Below are positions 28,656-37,045 of a DNA stretch of 37,045 nt, piece by piece. Numbering within the stretch: position 1 is the first letter of the stretch; every line of letters starts with the position of its first letter. This DNA comes from Alphaproteobacteria bacterium. GTDB lineage: Bacteria; Pseudomonadota; Alphaproteobacteria; ATCC43930; CGMCC-115725. Both the position numbers and the translations under genes were made by a program. The stretch is taken from the NCBI GenBank assembly GCA_021325525.1, contig JAJPHB010000160.1:1-37045 (forward strand), given 5' to 3'. The notes under the pieces are model-generated. The model searched no databases and was not told the DNA's origin. It saw nothing but the letters and a program-made list of their open reading frames with translations.

Positions 28656-29462
28656 GTGCTCATCGCGCAAATCACCGACCTCCACGCCCGCCCGCCGGGC
28701 CGGCTCTCCAACAGGGTCGTCGAGACCAACGCCATGCTGGCGAATGCCGTCGCGGCGATCGCGGCGCTGCGGCCGCTGCCCGATGTGGTGATCGCCACCG
28801 GCGATCTCGCCGATGCAGGTGAGGCGGAGGAATACCGCGTGCTGCGCGCCGAGCTCGGCAAGCTCGCGATGCCTGTCTATGTCATTCCGGGCAATCACGA
28901 CCGCCGCGAGAGCTTGCGCGAGGTCTTCGGCGATCTCGCCTATCTGCCGCGCGAAGGGCGGATCCGCTACGTCATCGACGAGCATCCGGTCCGCCTCGTC
29001 GCGCTCGACACGCAGCTCCCGGGCCGGACGGAGGGCGAGCTCGGCGCCGATCAGCTCGCCTGGCTCGACCGGCGCTTGGCCGAGGCGCCGGAGCGGCCCA
29101 CCATCGTCTTCATGCACCACCCGCCCTTCCCGACCGGCATCGCCCATATGGACCGCATCAACTGCGTCGACGGCGCCGCCATGGAAGCGGTGATCCGCCG
29201 CCACCGCCAAGTCGAGCGCGTGCTCTGCGGCCACCACCACCGCCCGATTCAGATTCGCTGGGCCGGGACAATCGGCAGCATCGCCCCCTCGACGGCGCAT
29301 CAAGTGACGCTCGATCTTCGCCCCGACGCCCCCGCCACCTTCGATCTCGAACCGCCGGCCTTCCATCTCCATGCCTGGGTGCCGGGCGCGGGCATCATCA
29401 CGCACCACGCCTATATCGACAGCTTCCCCGGCCCCTATCCTTTCGCGGGGGACAAGGAATAG
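28656..29462 (+). CDS. GpdQ-like metallophosphodiesterase (class III cyclic nucleotide PDE family)
   Basis: 268 residues. Dinuclear-metal residues match GpdQ positions closely: D8 and H10 (QITDLHA), D50 (IATGDLAD), N80 (PGNHD), H155 region (FMHHPPFPTGIAHMD), and H193/H195 (CGHHH). The stretch FMHHPP...MDRINCVDG and the STAHQV segment favour the GpdQ glycerophosphodiesterase branch over plain CpdA; both branches can also cleave cAMP. The GTG at 28656 is chosen for GAGAGGAG upstream and because it gives VLIAQITDLH. The 202-base gap after cfa holds only GC-rich sequence with no clear signal. Confidence 0.88.
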   Translation: MLIAQITDLHARPPGRLSNRVVETNAMLANAVAAIAALRPLPDVVIATGDLADAGEAEEYRVLRAELGKLAMPVYVIPGNHDRRESLREVFGDLAYLPREGRIRYVIDEHPVRLVALDTQLPGRTEGELGADQLAWLDRRLAEAPERPTIVFMHHPPFPTGIAHMDRINCVDGAAMEAVIRRHRQVERVLCGHHHRPIQIRWAGTIGSIAPSTAHQVTLDLRPDAPATFDLEPPAFHLHAWVPGAGIITHHAYIDSFPGPYPFAGDKE

Positions 29463-29493
29463 GCGCTGCGCCTCCCGCTCGCGAGCGGCGGCT

Positions 29494-30318
29494 TCATTCC
29501 GGCTTGGCCGGCGCCTTTTTCTTCCCCGCGGGCGCCGCCTTCCCGCTTGCTCCCGCCTCGAGATGCGCGAGATTGTCCTTAGCCGCGGCCCCCGCCGGCG
29601 TGCCCGGAGCGAGCGCGGCGAGGCGCTGCCAGTCCTGCCGCGCGCCCGCTTCATCGCCTGATAGGCGGCGGAGATTGCCGCGCTCCAGCAGCGCGTCGGG
29701 ATCGTCGGGGGCGCGGCGGAGCGCCGCCTCGACGTCGCGGAGCGCCGGCTCGAGCTGACCCGTCGCGCGATAGGCCGAGGCGCGGAAGACGAGGGCATCG
29801 ATCCGCTCCGGATCGCGCTTCAGCGCATGATCGAGATCGGCGATCGCCTCGCGATAGCGCTTCTCGGCGCCGTAGATCTCGGCGCGGTCGGTGAGGAGGC
29901 CCGGATCCTCGGGCGCCGCCGCCAGCGCCGCAGTGAGCGCGCTTTCCGCACGCGCCATGTCGCCGGCGAGAAGCCAGGCCTGGCCCGCCTGGTCGAGCAC
30001 CTCGGCGCGGAGCGCTGCCGGCGCCTTCGCCATCTCGGCCGCCAGCTTGTCGAGGCGCTTGCCCGCCTCGCTGTAGCGATGCAAGCCGATGAGTGCCACC
30101 GCGGCGCAATGTTCCGCCGGATGGCCGCCGCCGGTGCCGCGCCAGGCGAGCGCGCTGTCCCAGGCAGCCGCGGGATCGCGCCGCGCCTCCGCCATGCAGC
30201 GCGCATAATGCTCGGCCTCGACGCTCGGCAAATGCTGCGCGTGGGCGGCGGGCGCCGGCACGAGCAGCAGGAGAGCGACGGGAATGATCCCCGCCAATCC
30301 CAATGCTTTGGCGCTCAT
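29494..30318 (-). CDS. Periplasmic TPR protein of the RND operon
   Basis: 274 residues: a signal peptide (about 1-27, ending APAAHAQ), then TPR-like helical repeats from about 75 to 245 (for example AEVLDQAGQAWLLAGDMARAESAL, AEIYGAEKRYREAIADLDHAL, RASAYRATGQLEPALRDVEAAL, in separate repeats), and a lysine/alanine/proline-rich tail. No enzyme motif. Its ATG overlaps the stop of the RND permease (ATGA), so it is made with the pump. It may act as a periplasmic scaffold; no function is claimed. Confidence 0.8.
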   Translation of the reverse strand: MSAKALGLAGIIPVALLLLVPAPAAHAQHLPSVEAEHYARCMAEARRDPAAAWDSALAWRGTGGGHPAEHCAAVALIGLHRYSEAGKRLDKLAAEMAKAPAALRAEVLDQAGQAWLLAGDMARAESALTAALAAAPEDPGLLTDRAEIYGAEKRYREAIADLDHALKRDPERIDALVFRASAYRATGQLEPALRDVEAALRRAPDDPDALLERGNLRRLSGDEAGARQDWQRLAALAPGTPAGAAAKDNLAHLEAGASGKAAPAGKKKAPAKPE

Positions 30319-33300
30319 TCGCCGGGCGTCGCCATGCCTTCGCCGGAAACGAGCGCCGCTGCCGCCTCGCTTTCCGCCGTGCCGCCGAAATAGGCGCGCG
30401 CCTTCTCGAGGTAGATATACACGACCGGCGTGATGTAGAGCGTCAGCAGCTGCGACACGCAGAGACCGCCGACGACGGCGAGACCGAGCGGGCGGCGCAG
30501 CTCCGAGCCGGCACCGAAGCCGATGGCGATCGGCAAGGTTCCCATGATCGCCGCCATGGTCGTCATCATGATCGGCCGGAAGCGCAGGAGGCAGGCCTCG
30601 TGGATGGCGGATTCGGCCGTCGTTCCCGGCACCTTCCGCCGCTCGATCGCGAAGTCGATCATCATGATCGCGTTCTTCTTGACGATGCCGATCAGCATGA
30701 CGATGCCGATGATGGCGATGACGCTCAAATCCTGATGGAAGAGCATCAGCGTCAGCACCGCGCCGAGACCGGCGGCAGGGAGGCCCGAGAGGATGGTGAT
30801 CGGGTGGATGAAGCTCTCGTAGAGAATGCCGAGCACCATGTAGATGACGAGCACCGCGGCGGTCAGCAGCAGGCCCTGGCCGCGCAGCGATTCCTGGAAG
30901 ACCTGCGCCGTGCCTTGGAATCCGGTCGAGATGGTGACCGGCAGGTTCATCGTGCGCTCGAGCTGCTGGATGCGCTGCACGGCATCGCCGAGCGAGACGC
31001 CCGGGGCGAGGTTGAAGGAGATGGTGACGGAAGGCAGCTGTCCCTGGTGGTTGACGGTGAGCGGCCCGACCGAGCGCCGCACCGTCGCGAAGGCGTCGAG
31101 CGGGATGGGCGGCGCGTTCGAGCCGGTCGTCGGGCGGACATAGATGCGCGACAGCGCCGCCGGGTCGCGCTGGAATTGGGGATCGGCTTCGAGAATGACC
31201 TCGTAGTCGTTGGAGGAGGTGTAGATGGTCGAGACCTGGCGCTCGCCGAAGGCGCTGAAGAGCGTGTTGCGGATCGCCTCGGCGGTGATGCCGAATTGCG
31301 AAGCCTTGTCTGTGTCGACGTCGATGACCGCCTTGAGATTGCCGATCTGGAGGTCCGAGGTCACGTCCTGGAAGCCCGGCAGCTCGGCGAGCTTTTTGTC
31401 CAGGATCGGCGCGTAGTGATAGAGCTCGGCGAGGTCGCCGTCCTGCAGCGTGTACTGGTAGAGGCTCTTCGCGAGGCGGCCGCCGACGCGGATATTCTGG
31501 ATCGGCTGGAAGAAGACCTTCATGCCCGGCACCGCGGCAACGGCCCGACGCAGCTGCTGGATGACGGTGAGGACATCGTCCTTGCGCGCGTCATGCGGCT
31601 TCAGGTTGATGAAGATGCGGCCCTGATTGGTCGACGGGCTGAAGCCGGTGGCGCCGACGCTGGAATTGACGACCTCGACATTGGGATTGGCCTTGATGAC
31701 GGCGGCCACTGCCTTCTGCCGCTCGCTCATCGCCGCGAAGGAGGTGTCCTCGGCCGCCTCGGTGATCGCGAAAATGAGGCCCGTATCCTCGATCGGGAAG
31801 AACCCCTTGGGGACGATGGCGAAGAGGTAGAGCGCCGCGCCCAGCGAGGCGAAGGTGACGAGGAGAGTGGCGGCGCGCCAGCGCAGCACGCCGCGCAGCG
31901 TATAGGAATAGGCTTTGAGCCAGGCGTCGAACGCCGCCTCCGAGGCGCGGTAGAAGACGTTGTGACGCTCGTCCCGGCCCCGCACCTTCAAGAGCCGCGA
32001 GCTCAGCATCGGCGTCAGCGTCAGCGAGACGAGGCCCGAGATCATGATGGTGAGGCTGATGGTGACGGCGAATTCGCGGAACAGCCGCCCGACGATGCCG
32101 CCCATGAAGAGCACCGGGATGAAGACGGCGCACAGCGAGACCGTGATCGAGAGAATGGTGAAGCCGATTTCGGCCGAGCCTTTGAGCGCCGCCTCCATGG
32201 GGCGCATGCCGCTCTCGATGTGGCGGACGATGTTCTCCAGCATGACGATGGCATCGTCGACGACGAAGCCGACCGAGAGCGTGATCGCGAGCAGCGAGAG
32301 ATTGTCGATCGAATAGCCGCAGGCATACATGCCGGCGAAGGTGCCGATGAGCGACACGGGCAGCGCCAGCGCCGGGATGATCGTCGCCGTGACATTGCGC
32401 AGGAAGACGAAGATGACGAGGACGACGAGCGCCACCGTGAGGCCGAGCGTGAACTGCACGTCGGCCACCGAGTTGCGGATCGACACGGAGCGGTCGTTGA
32501 CGACTTCGAGATCGACCGAGGGCGGAATCGCCGCGCGGAAGATCGGGATCAGCGCCTTGACGCTGTCGACGACATCGACGGTGTTGGCGTCGGGCTGGCG
32601 CAGCACGGCGAGCAGGATGTTGCGCTTGCCGTTGAACCAGCTCGCCACCTGGTCATTCTCGACGCTGTCGACCACCGACGCGACCTCGCCGAGGCGAATG
32701 GGCGCGCCGTTGCGGTAAGCGACGATGATTGGCCGGTACTTGGCCGCCTCGGACAGAGTCGTCGCGGCTTCGAGGGTGAAAGTCTGCGCCGGCCCGTTGA
32801 TGGTGCCGACCGGCGTATTGGAGTTGGCGGCGGCGACGGCGTTGCGCAGATCGTCGATGCTGAGACCCTTTGCCGCCAGCGCCTCGGGGTTGGCGCGGAC
32901 GCGCACGGCGAATTTCTGCGCGCCGTAGACCTGCACTTGCGCGACGCCCGGCAGTGTCGAGACGCGCTGCGCGATCAGCGTCTCGCCGTACTCGTCGACG
33001 GTCGAGAGCGGCAGGATGTCCGAGGCGAGCGTCAGGAACAGCACCGGGAAATCCGAGGGATTGAACTTGCGGAAGCTGGGCGGCGTCGTCATCTCGACGG
33101 GCAGCTTGCGCGCCGCCGTCGTCAGCGCCGATTGCACGTCGAGCGCCGCGCCGTCGATGTTGCGCCCGAGATTGAACTGCATGGTGATGGCGGTAACGCC
33201 CTCGCCGCTCACCGAGGTGATGGAGTCGATGCCGGAGATGGTCGAGAATTGCCGCTCCAGCACCCCGGCGACCGAGGAGGCCATGGTCTCGGCGCTGGCG

Positions 33301-33458
33301 CCGGGCAGGTCCGCGGTCACGACGATGGTCGGGAAATCGATTTGCGGCAGCGCGGCCACCGGCAGCAGGCGATAGCCGAAGAGGCCGAAGATGACGAACG
33401 CCATCATCAGCAGCGTCGTCATGACCGGCCGATGAATGCAGGTGATCGGCAGGTTCAT
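30315..33458 (-). CDS. RND efflux permease, HAE1/MdtB-MdtC-like
   Basis: 1047-residue proton-driven trimeric pump of the inner membrane. It starts with the typical MNLPITCIHRPVMTTLLMMA, has two large periplasmic loops, and the paired aspartates D401-D402 of helix 4 (SVGFVVDDAIVMLENIV) that carry protons. The later half has FFPIEDTGLIFAI and GIVMLIGIVKKNAIMMIDFA. Closest by eye to MdtB/MuxB-type multidrug pumps. Only one permease gene is present, whereas MdtBC uses two. It is flanked by ATGA overlaps with the adaptor gene and the TPR gene. Confidence 0.95.
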   Translation of the reverse strand: MNLPITCIHRPVMTTLLMMAFVIFGLFGYRLLPVAALPQIDFPTIVVTADLPGASAETMASSVAGVLERQFSTISGIDSITSVSGEGVTAITMQFNLGRNIDGAALDVQSALTTAARKLPVEMTTPPSFRKFNPSDFPVLFLTLASDILPLSTVDEYGETLIAQRVSTLPGVAQVQVYGAQKFAVRVRANPEALAAKGLSIDDLRNAVAAANSNTPVGTINGPAQTFTLEAATTLSEAAKYRPIIVAYRNGAPIRLGEVASVVDSVENDQVASWFNGKRNILLAVLRQPDANTVDVVDSVKALIPIFRAAIPPSVDLEVVNDRSVSIRNSVADVQFTLGLTVALVVLVIFVFLRNVTATIIPALALPVSLIGTFAGMYACGYSIDNLSLLAITLSVGFVVDDAIVMLENIVRHIESGMRPMEAALKGSAEIGFTILSITVSLCAVFIPVLFMGGIVGRLFREFAVTISLTIMISGLVSLTLTPMLSSRLLKVRGRDERHNVFYRASEAAFDAWLKAYSYTLRGVLRWRAATLLVTFASLGAALYLFAIVPKGFFPIEDTGLIFAITEAAEDTSFAAMSERQKAVAAVIKANPNVEVVNSSVGATGFSPSTNQGRIFINLKPHDARKDDVLTVIQQLRRAVAAVPGMKVFFQPIQNIRVGGRLAKSLYQYTLQDGDLAELYHYAPILDKKLAELPGFQDVTSDLQIGNLKAVIDVDTDKASQFGITAEAIRNTLFSAFGERQVSTIYTSSNDYEVILEADPQFQRDPAALSRIYVRPTTGSNAPPIPLDAFATVRRSVGPLTVNHQGQLPSVTISFNLAPGVSLGDAVQRIQQLERTMNLPVTISTGFQGTAQVFQESLRGQGLLLTAAVLVIYMVLGILYESFIHPITILSGLPAAGLGAVLTLMLFHQDLSVIAIIGIVMLIGIVKKNAIMMIDFAIERRKVPGTTAESAIHEACLLRFRPIMMTTMAAIMGTLPIAIGFGAGSELRRPLGLAVVGGLCVSQLLTLYITPVVYIYLEKARAYFGGTAESEAAAALVSGEGMATPGE

Positions 33459-34600
33459 GAGGTGGCGCCGCCGGGCTTCGCGTCCATCGGCCGCGGCTCG
33501 ACCAGCGTGCCCTTGGTGAGGCGGAGCTGGCCGTCGACGACGACCTCTTCACCCTCGCTGAGGCCGCTGGCGATGATGCTTTCGCCGCCGGCCGAGCGGT
33601 CGACCGTGACGGTGCGCGGCTCGACTGTCTTGTCCGGCTTGATGACGTAGACGTAGCTCGATTCCTGGCCGACCTGGACCGCCTGCGCCGGAACGACGAG
33701 GGCGTTCGGCTCGACGCGCAAGGTGAGCGCGGTGGTGACGAACTGGCCCGGCCACAGATCCTCCGCCGGGTTCTGGAAGAGCCCGCGCAGCATGACCGTG
33801 CCCGTGCTGGCATCGACGGCGTTGTCGATGAAGGCGAGCTTGCCGGACTCGGCCTTCGTTTGCCCCGGCGCCTGCGCCGTCACCGTGAGGTCGCGCTTGC
33901 CCATCTCGGCGCGGATCGCCGGCAGATCGCGCTGCGGCACGGAGAAGGCGACGTAGATCGGCCGCATCTGATTGACGGTGAGCAGCGCGATCGTATCCAC
34001 GGCCTTGACGGCGTTGCCCTCCTTGAGGGCGATGGCGCCGACGCGGCCGTCGATCGAGGAGGTGATCGTGTAATAGGAGAGGAGCGTCTTCAGATTGTCG
34101 AGCGCCGCCTCGTCGGCGCGCACCGCCGCTTCGAGCGCCGCGGCGTTGGTCTGCGCCGTATCGGCGATCGATTGCGAGGCGTAGTTCTTGGCCGCGAGCT
34201 CCGCCTGGCGCGCCGCCTCGCGCCGGGCATTGGCGAGCTGGGCGCGGTCCTTGGCGAGCTGCGCGTCCGCCTGGCGCACCTGCGCCTCGGCGGCGCGGCT
34301 GTCGAGCTGGAACAGCACGTCGCCGGCCTTTACCTCCTGCCCGTCATGGACGTTGACTTTGGCGATCTGGCCGTCGATGCGCGATTTGACGACGACGGTC
34401 GCCACCGGCTGCACCGTGCCGATGGCGTTGATGACGACGGGCATGGGCTTGCGCTTGACGGTGGCGGCGACCACGGGCACCGCTTGCGGCGGCGGCGCCG
34501 CGAGCGAGGCCGGCGCCGGCGTCAAATGGTAATCACGGTAGGCGATCCCGGCGCCGGCCAAGACGGCAAGAACGGCCACGGCTATCAGAACGCGCTTCAT
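33455..34600 (-). CDS. RND membrane-fusion (periplasmic adaptor) protein, MdtA-like
   Basis: 381-residue adaptor that links the RND pump to an outer-membrane channel. An N-terminal membrane anchor (about 3-20, MKRVLIAVAVLAVLAGAGIA) lacks a lipobox. The lipoyl/barrel-sandwich halves (VVVKSRIDGQIAKVNVHDGQ and YYTITSSIDGRVGAIALKEG) flank an alpha-helical hairpin at about 105-160, followed by a beta-barrel and a membrane-proximal domain. It is the first gene of the operon. A TATAAA (minus strand, 34675-34680) upstream could be its -10, without a good -35. The outer-membrane factor must be encoded elsewhere. Confidence 0.94.
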   Translation of the reverse strand: MKRVLIAVAVLAVLAGAGIAYRDYHLTPAPASLAAPPPQAVPVVAATVKRKPMPVVINAIGTVQPVATVVVKSRIDGQIAKVNVHDGQEVKAGDVLFQLDSRAAEAQVRQADAQLAKDRAQLANARREAARQAELAAKNYASQSIADTAQTNAAALEAAVRADEAALDNLKTLLSYYTITSSIDGRVGAIALKEGNAVKAVDTIALLTVNQMRPIYVAFSVPQRDLPAIRAEMGKRDLTVTAQAPGQTKAESGKLAFIDNAVDASTGTVMLRGLFQNPAEDLWPGQFVTTALTLRVEPNALVVPAQAVQVGQESSYVYVIKPDKTVEPRTVTVDRSAGGESIIASGLSEGEEVVVDGQLRLTKGTLVEPRPMDAKPGGATS

Positions 34601-34893
34601 CGGTCGAAGCTTCCCGGTTCCCCAGCCCCCGATCCGAGCGCCATCGGCAGCTGCCGGCTGCGGATAGGGTGGATTTTATACGCCGAAGCGGCGGTTTGCA
34701 TCCCAAACGCGCACCGCCCGCCGCGCACCGCCCGGCCGGGCGGGATGGACGATCGCGTCATCGGCGCGCATCTATGCCACAGCCGCTTGGCTTTTGCCAA
34801 ATGAACGGCGCGTGAGCCGGCCCGCCACGGCGATTGCTTGCCCTCGCCGACCGTCCGGCGGCACCATGGCGACGCTGCCGAGGAGGGAAGGAC

Positions 34894-36135
34894 TTGAACG
34901 GCTTCGCCAATGTCGGGCGCGCCTTCGCGAACCGGAACTACCGCATCTACGCGACCGGGAATGCCATTTCCCTGACCGGGACCTGGCTTCAGCGCGTCGC
35001 CGTCGGCTGGCTCGCCTGGCAGTTGACGCGCTCCGGCACATGGCTCGGCCTCGTCTCCTTCGCCGACCTCTTCCCGACCGTGCTGCTCAGTCCCTGGGCG
35101 GGCGCGCTCGCCGACCGCCGCGACCGCGTCCGCGTCATCTGGGCAACTCAGATCATCGCCATGCTGCAGGCGGCGCTTCTCGCCCTTTTGACGGCTCTCC
35201 AACTCCTCGGCATTCTCGGCCTCTTTGCCCTGGCGGCGGCGCTCGGCATGGCCAACGCCGTCAACCAGCCGGCCCGCCTCGCCCTCATACCGAGCCTCGT
35301 CACGCGCGCCGATCTGCCCGCCGCGGTCGCCATCAACTCGATCATCTTCAACGGCGCCCGCTTCGTCGGTCCCATGGTCTTCGGCCTCGTCATCGCCGGC
35401 GGCGATGTCGCCCTCGCCTTCGCCCTCAACGCCTTGAGCTACGTCGCCTTCGTCGTCGCCCTGGCGCGGCTCGACCTGCCCGGCGGCGAAGGCCGGGCGA
35501 TGCGCCCGCGCATGCTGCGCGCCGTCGCCGAGGGCTATCTCTACGCCGCCCGCCATACCGGGATCGGCTCCATCCTGCTGCTGATGGCGGTGACCTCGCT
35601 CGGCACGCGCGGCTTCATCGAGATGCTGCCGGGCTTCGCCGATCAGGTATTCGGCCGCGGTCCGGAGGCTCTCGGCATGATGACCGCGACGGTCGGCTTC
35701 GGCGCCATCTGCGGCGGCTTCTGGATGGTGCGCCGCGGCGGGGTGGAAGGGCTGACCGGCATCGTCTTCGCCAATACGCTGCTGATGGCGGCGGCGCTTC
35801 TCGGCTTCACGGCGACGACGCGGTTCGCGGTCGCGCTCCCCTGCCTCTTCCTCGCCGGCTTCGGCCTCGTTGTCAGCGGCATCGGCGCGCAGACCCTCGT
35901 CCAGAGCGCCGTCGACGCGGCGATGCGCGGCCGCGTCCTCGCTCTCTACGGCATGATCTTCCGCGCCGGCCCCGCCCTCGGCGCCCTCGTCACCGGCACG
36001 CTCTCCTCGGCTTTCGGCCTCCGCCTGCCGGTCGCGGCGGGCGCCATGCTCTGCGCCCTCTATTGGCTCTGGGCGCGGCTCCGCCAGAGCGCCGTCGCGC
36101 GCGAGCTCGAAGCCGTTCCCGAGAGCGCCGAATGA
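34894..36135 (+). CDS. MFS transporter, EntS-like (MFS_3)
   Basis: 413-residue major facilitator exporter with about 12 membrane segments. Family features: FANRNYRIYATGNAISLTGTWLQ in helix 1, GWLAWQLTRSGTWLGLV, the loop motif GALADRRDRVRV after helix 2, and QPARLALIPSLV. The group includes the enterobactin exporter EntS, but no siderophore genes are near, so the substrate is unknown. The start is TTG at 34894: AGGAGG sits 7 bases upstream and the protein then begins LNGFANVGRAF as relatives do; an ATG at 34834 lacks this site. It overlaps the SDR gene by ATGA. Confidence 0.88.
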   Translation: MNGFANVGRAFANRNYRIYATGNAISLTGTWLQRVAVGWLAWQLTRSGTWLGLVSFADLFPTVLLSPWAGALADRRDRVRVIWATQIIAMLQAALLALLTALQLLGILGLFALAAALGMANAVNQPARLALIPSLVTRADLPAAVAINSIIFNGARFVGPMVFGLVIAGGDVALAFALNALSYVAFVVALARLDLPGGEGRAMRPRMLRAVAEGYLYAARHTGIGSILLLMAVTSLGTRGFIEMLPGFADQVFGRGPEALGMMTATVGFGAICGGFWMVRRGGVEGLTGIVFANTLLMAAALLGFTATTRFAVALPCLFLAGFGLVVSGIGAQTLVQSAVDAAMRGRVLALYGMIFRAGPALGALVTGTLSSAFGLRLPVAAGAMLCALYWLWARLRQSAVARELEAVPESAE

Positions 36136-37019
36136 CGGAAGCAGCGCCTCGCCTCTTCTGCTTCGGCCTCGGCTACAGCGCGCAAGCGCTGGCGCGGCGT
36201 CTTGCCGCGCGCGGCTGGCGCATCGCCGGCACCTGCCGCGACGAAGCCGGGCGCGCCCGCCTCGCTGAGGCCGGCTGCGAGACCTTCCTCTTCGATGGCG
36301 AGCAGCCGCTCGCAGACGCGCCGGCGGCGCTCGCCGGCACGACGCATCTCCTGAGCTCGGTGCCGCCCGGCGCCGCGGGCGACCCGGTCCTCCGCCATCA
36401 TGGCGGCGACCTCGCGCGGCTTGCCGGCAGGCTCGCCTGGGCCGGCTATCTCTCGACGACCGGCGTCTATGGCGATCGCGGCGGCGGGCTCGTCGACGAG
36501 GAGAGCGCGCTTCGCCCCACCGGCGAGCGCGGCCGGCGGCGCGTCGCCGCGGAAGCCGGCTGGCGCGCGCTCCATCGCAGGCACGGGCTGCCGCTCCATG
36601 TCTTTCGCCTTGCCGGCATCTACGGTCCGGGGCGGAGCGCGCTCGATGCGGTGCGCGCCGGCACGGCCCGGCGCATCGACAAGCCCGGCCAGCTCTTCTC
36701 GCGCATCCATGTCGAGGACATCGCGACCGTCATCGAAGCCTCGATCGCGCGGCCCCGCCCCGGCGTCGCCTACAATCTCTGCGACGACGAGCCGGCGCCG
36801 CCGCAAGAGGTCATCGCCTTCGCCTGCAGCCTGCTCGGCGTGCCGCCGCCGCCGCTCATCCCCTTCGCCGAAGCCGATCTGGCGCCGATGGCGCGCAGCT
36901 TCTACGACGACAACAAGCGCGTCTCCAACGCGCGCATCAAGAGCGAGCTCGGCGTCCGCCTCGCCTATCCCGATTACCGGGCGGGGCTGCGGGCCATCCT
37001 CGAGGCAGCGGGCGCGTGA
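36132..37019 (+). CDS. YeeZ-like NAD-dependent epimerase/SDR family protein
   Basis: 295-residue extended SDR-fold protein. The nucleotide-binding start is LFCFGLGYSAQALARRLAA, followed by YLSTTGVYGDRGG and FRLAGIYGPGRSALD, then SRIHVEDIATVIEASI. The classical Y-x3-K pair is not seen (the region reads GERGRRRVAAEAG), as in the YeeZ group, so catalytic activity is doubtful. The ATG overlaps the MFS stop codon. In several Hyphomicrobiales a similar gene lies beside fzlA; here they are 10 kb apart. The last 26 bases of the window show nothing further. Confidence 0.87.
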   Translation: MTEAAPRLFCFGLGYSAQALARRLAARGWRIAGTCRDEAGRARLAEAGCETFLFDGEQPLADAPAALAGTTHLLSSVPPGAAGDPVLRHHGGDLARLAGRLAWAGYLSTTGVYGDRGGGLVDEESALRPTGERGRRRVAAEAGWRALHRRHGLPLHVFRLAGIYGPGRSALDAVRAGTARRIDKPGQLFSRIHVEDIATVIEASIARPRPGVAYNLCDDEPAPPQEVIAFACSLLGVPPPPLIPFAEADLAPMARSFYDDNKRVSNARIKSELGVRLAYPDYRAGLRAILEAAGA

Positions 37020-37045
37020 GAAGGTTCAGCGCTGAGGACGCCAAG

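Noticed and set aside
29475-29488. Palindrome CCGCTCGCGAGCGG between convergent genes as terminator
   Set aside because: As a hairpin it gives only a 5-bp stem and there is no T-run; likely chance in GC-rich sequence.
30303-33650. 1115-codon open frame antisense to the RND permease
   Set aside because: Highly charged, repetitive D/R/E/H content and no recognisable domain; a shadow of the permease gene.

Overview
The window is about 37 kb of gene-dense, GC-rich chromosome from an alphaproteobacterium, most likely Hyphomicrobiales (Rhizobiales). The evidence is a ChvG/ChvI two-component pair beside a kinase-domain-only HprK, a Man-type EIIA beside HPr, the FtsZ-binding protein FzlA, promoters of the CTTGAC-N17-CTATAT type, and intergenic palindromes with CCTCAGGATGAG cores. 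It reads as core chromosome: no phage, insertion sequence, CRISPR array or secretion island is visible. No gap between genes exceeds about 300 bases.

Region 1 (1-14786, almost all on the minus strand, transcribed right to left) is a large envelope and regulatory block. In transcription order it has tRNA-Leu(CAG), an RNase D-like gene, kdsD-lptC-lptA-lptB-rpoN (Kdo precursor synthesis, LPS transport and sigma-54), a gdx/sugE small multidrug transporter, chvI-chvG (envelope and acid stress sensing), then hprK-rapZ-EIIA(Man)-ptsH-ptsI (a regulatory phosphotransferase chain with no sugar permease). A broken hicB-hicA-like pair follows, then a plus-strand hemerythrin gene, then the 5' part of ahcY. 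The order kdsD-lptCAB-rpoN-...-rapZ-HPr parallels the enterobacterial kdsD-kdsC-lptCAB-rpoN-hpf-ptsN-rapZ-npr locus, with hpf and ptsN replaced by gdx, chvIG, hprK and a Man-type EIIA. Many junctions are ATGA overlaps, which implies translational coupling.

Region 2 (14902-25503, mostly plus) holds an NDUFA9-like reductase, a Nudix protein, a histidine phosphatase (minus), glutamate synthase in the order gltD-gltB with a different palindromic repeat on each side of gltB, a GST, a VapBC/FitAB-type toxin-antitoxin pair with a clear operator, and fzlA.

Region 3 (25510-37019) holds an orphan dipeptide-type binding protein (minus), cyclopropane fatty acid synthase, a GpdQ-like phosphodiesterase, a three-gene RND efflux operon with a periplasmic TPR protein and no outer-membrane factor (minus), and an MFS exporter overlapping an SDR/YeeZ-like gene.

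The most unusual observation is the hicB/hicA-like pair at 1271-1714. Both genes are broken by a shift of the same sign (-1), each at a slippery-looking tract, while the rest of the window shows no frameshift. Secondary points are a RapZ P-loop with His in place of Lys, and a tRNA gene 22 nt upstream of a gene for a tRNA-trimming exonuclease. I saw no convincing evidence for a wholly new multi-gene system.
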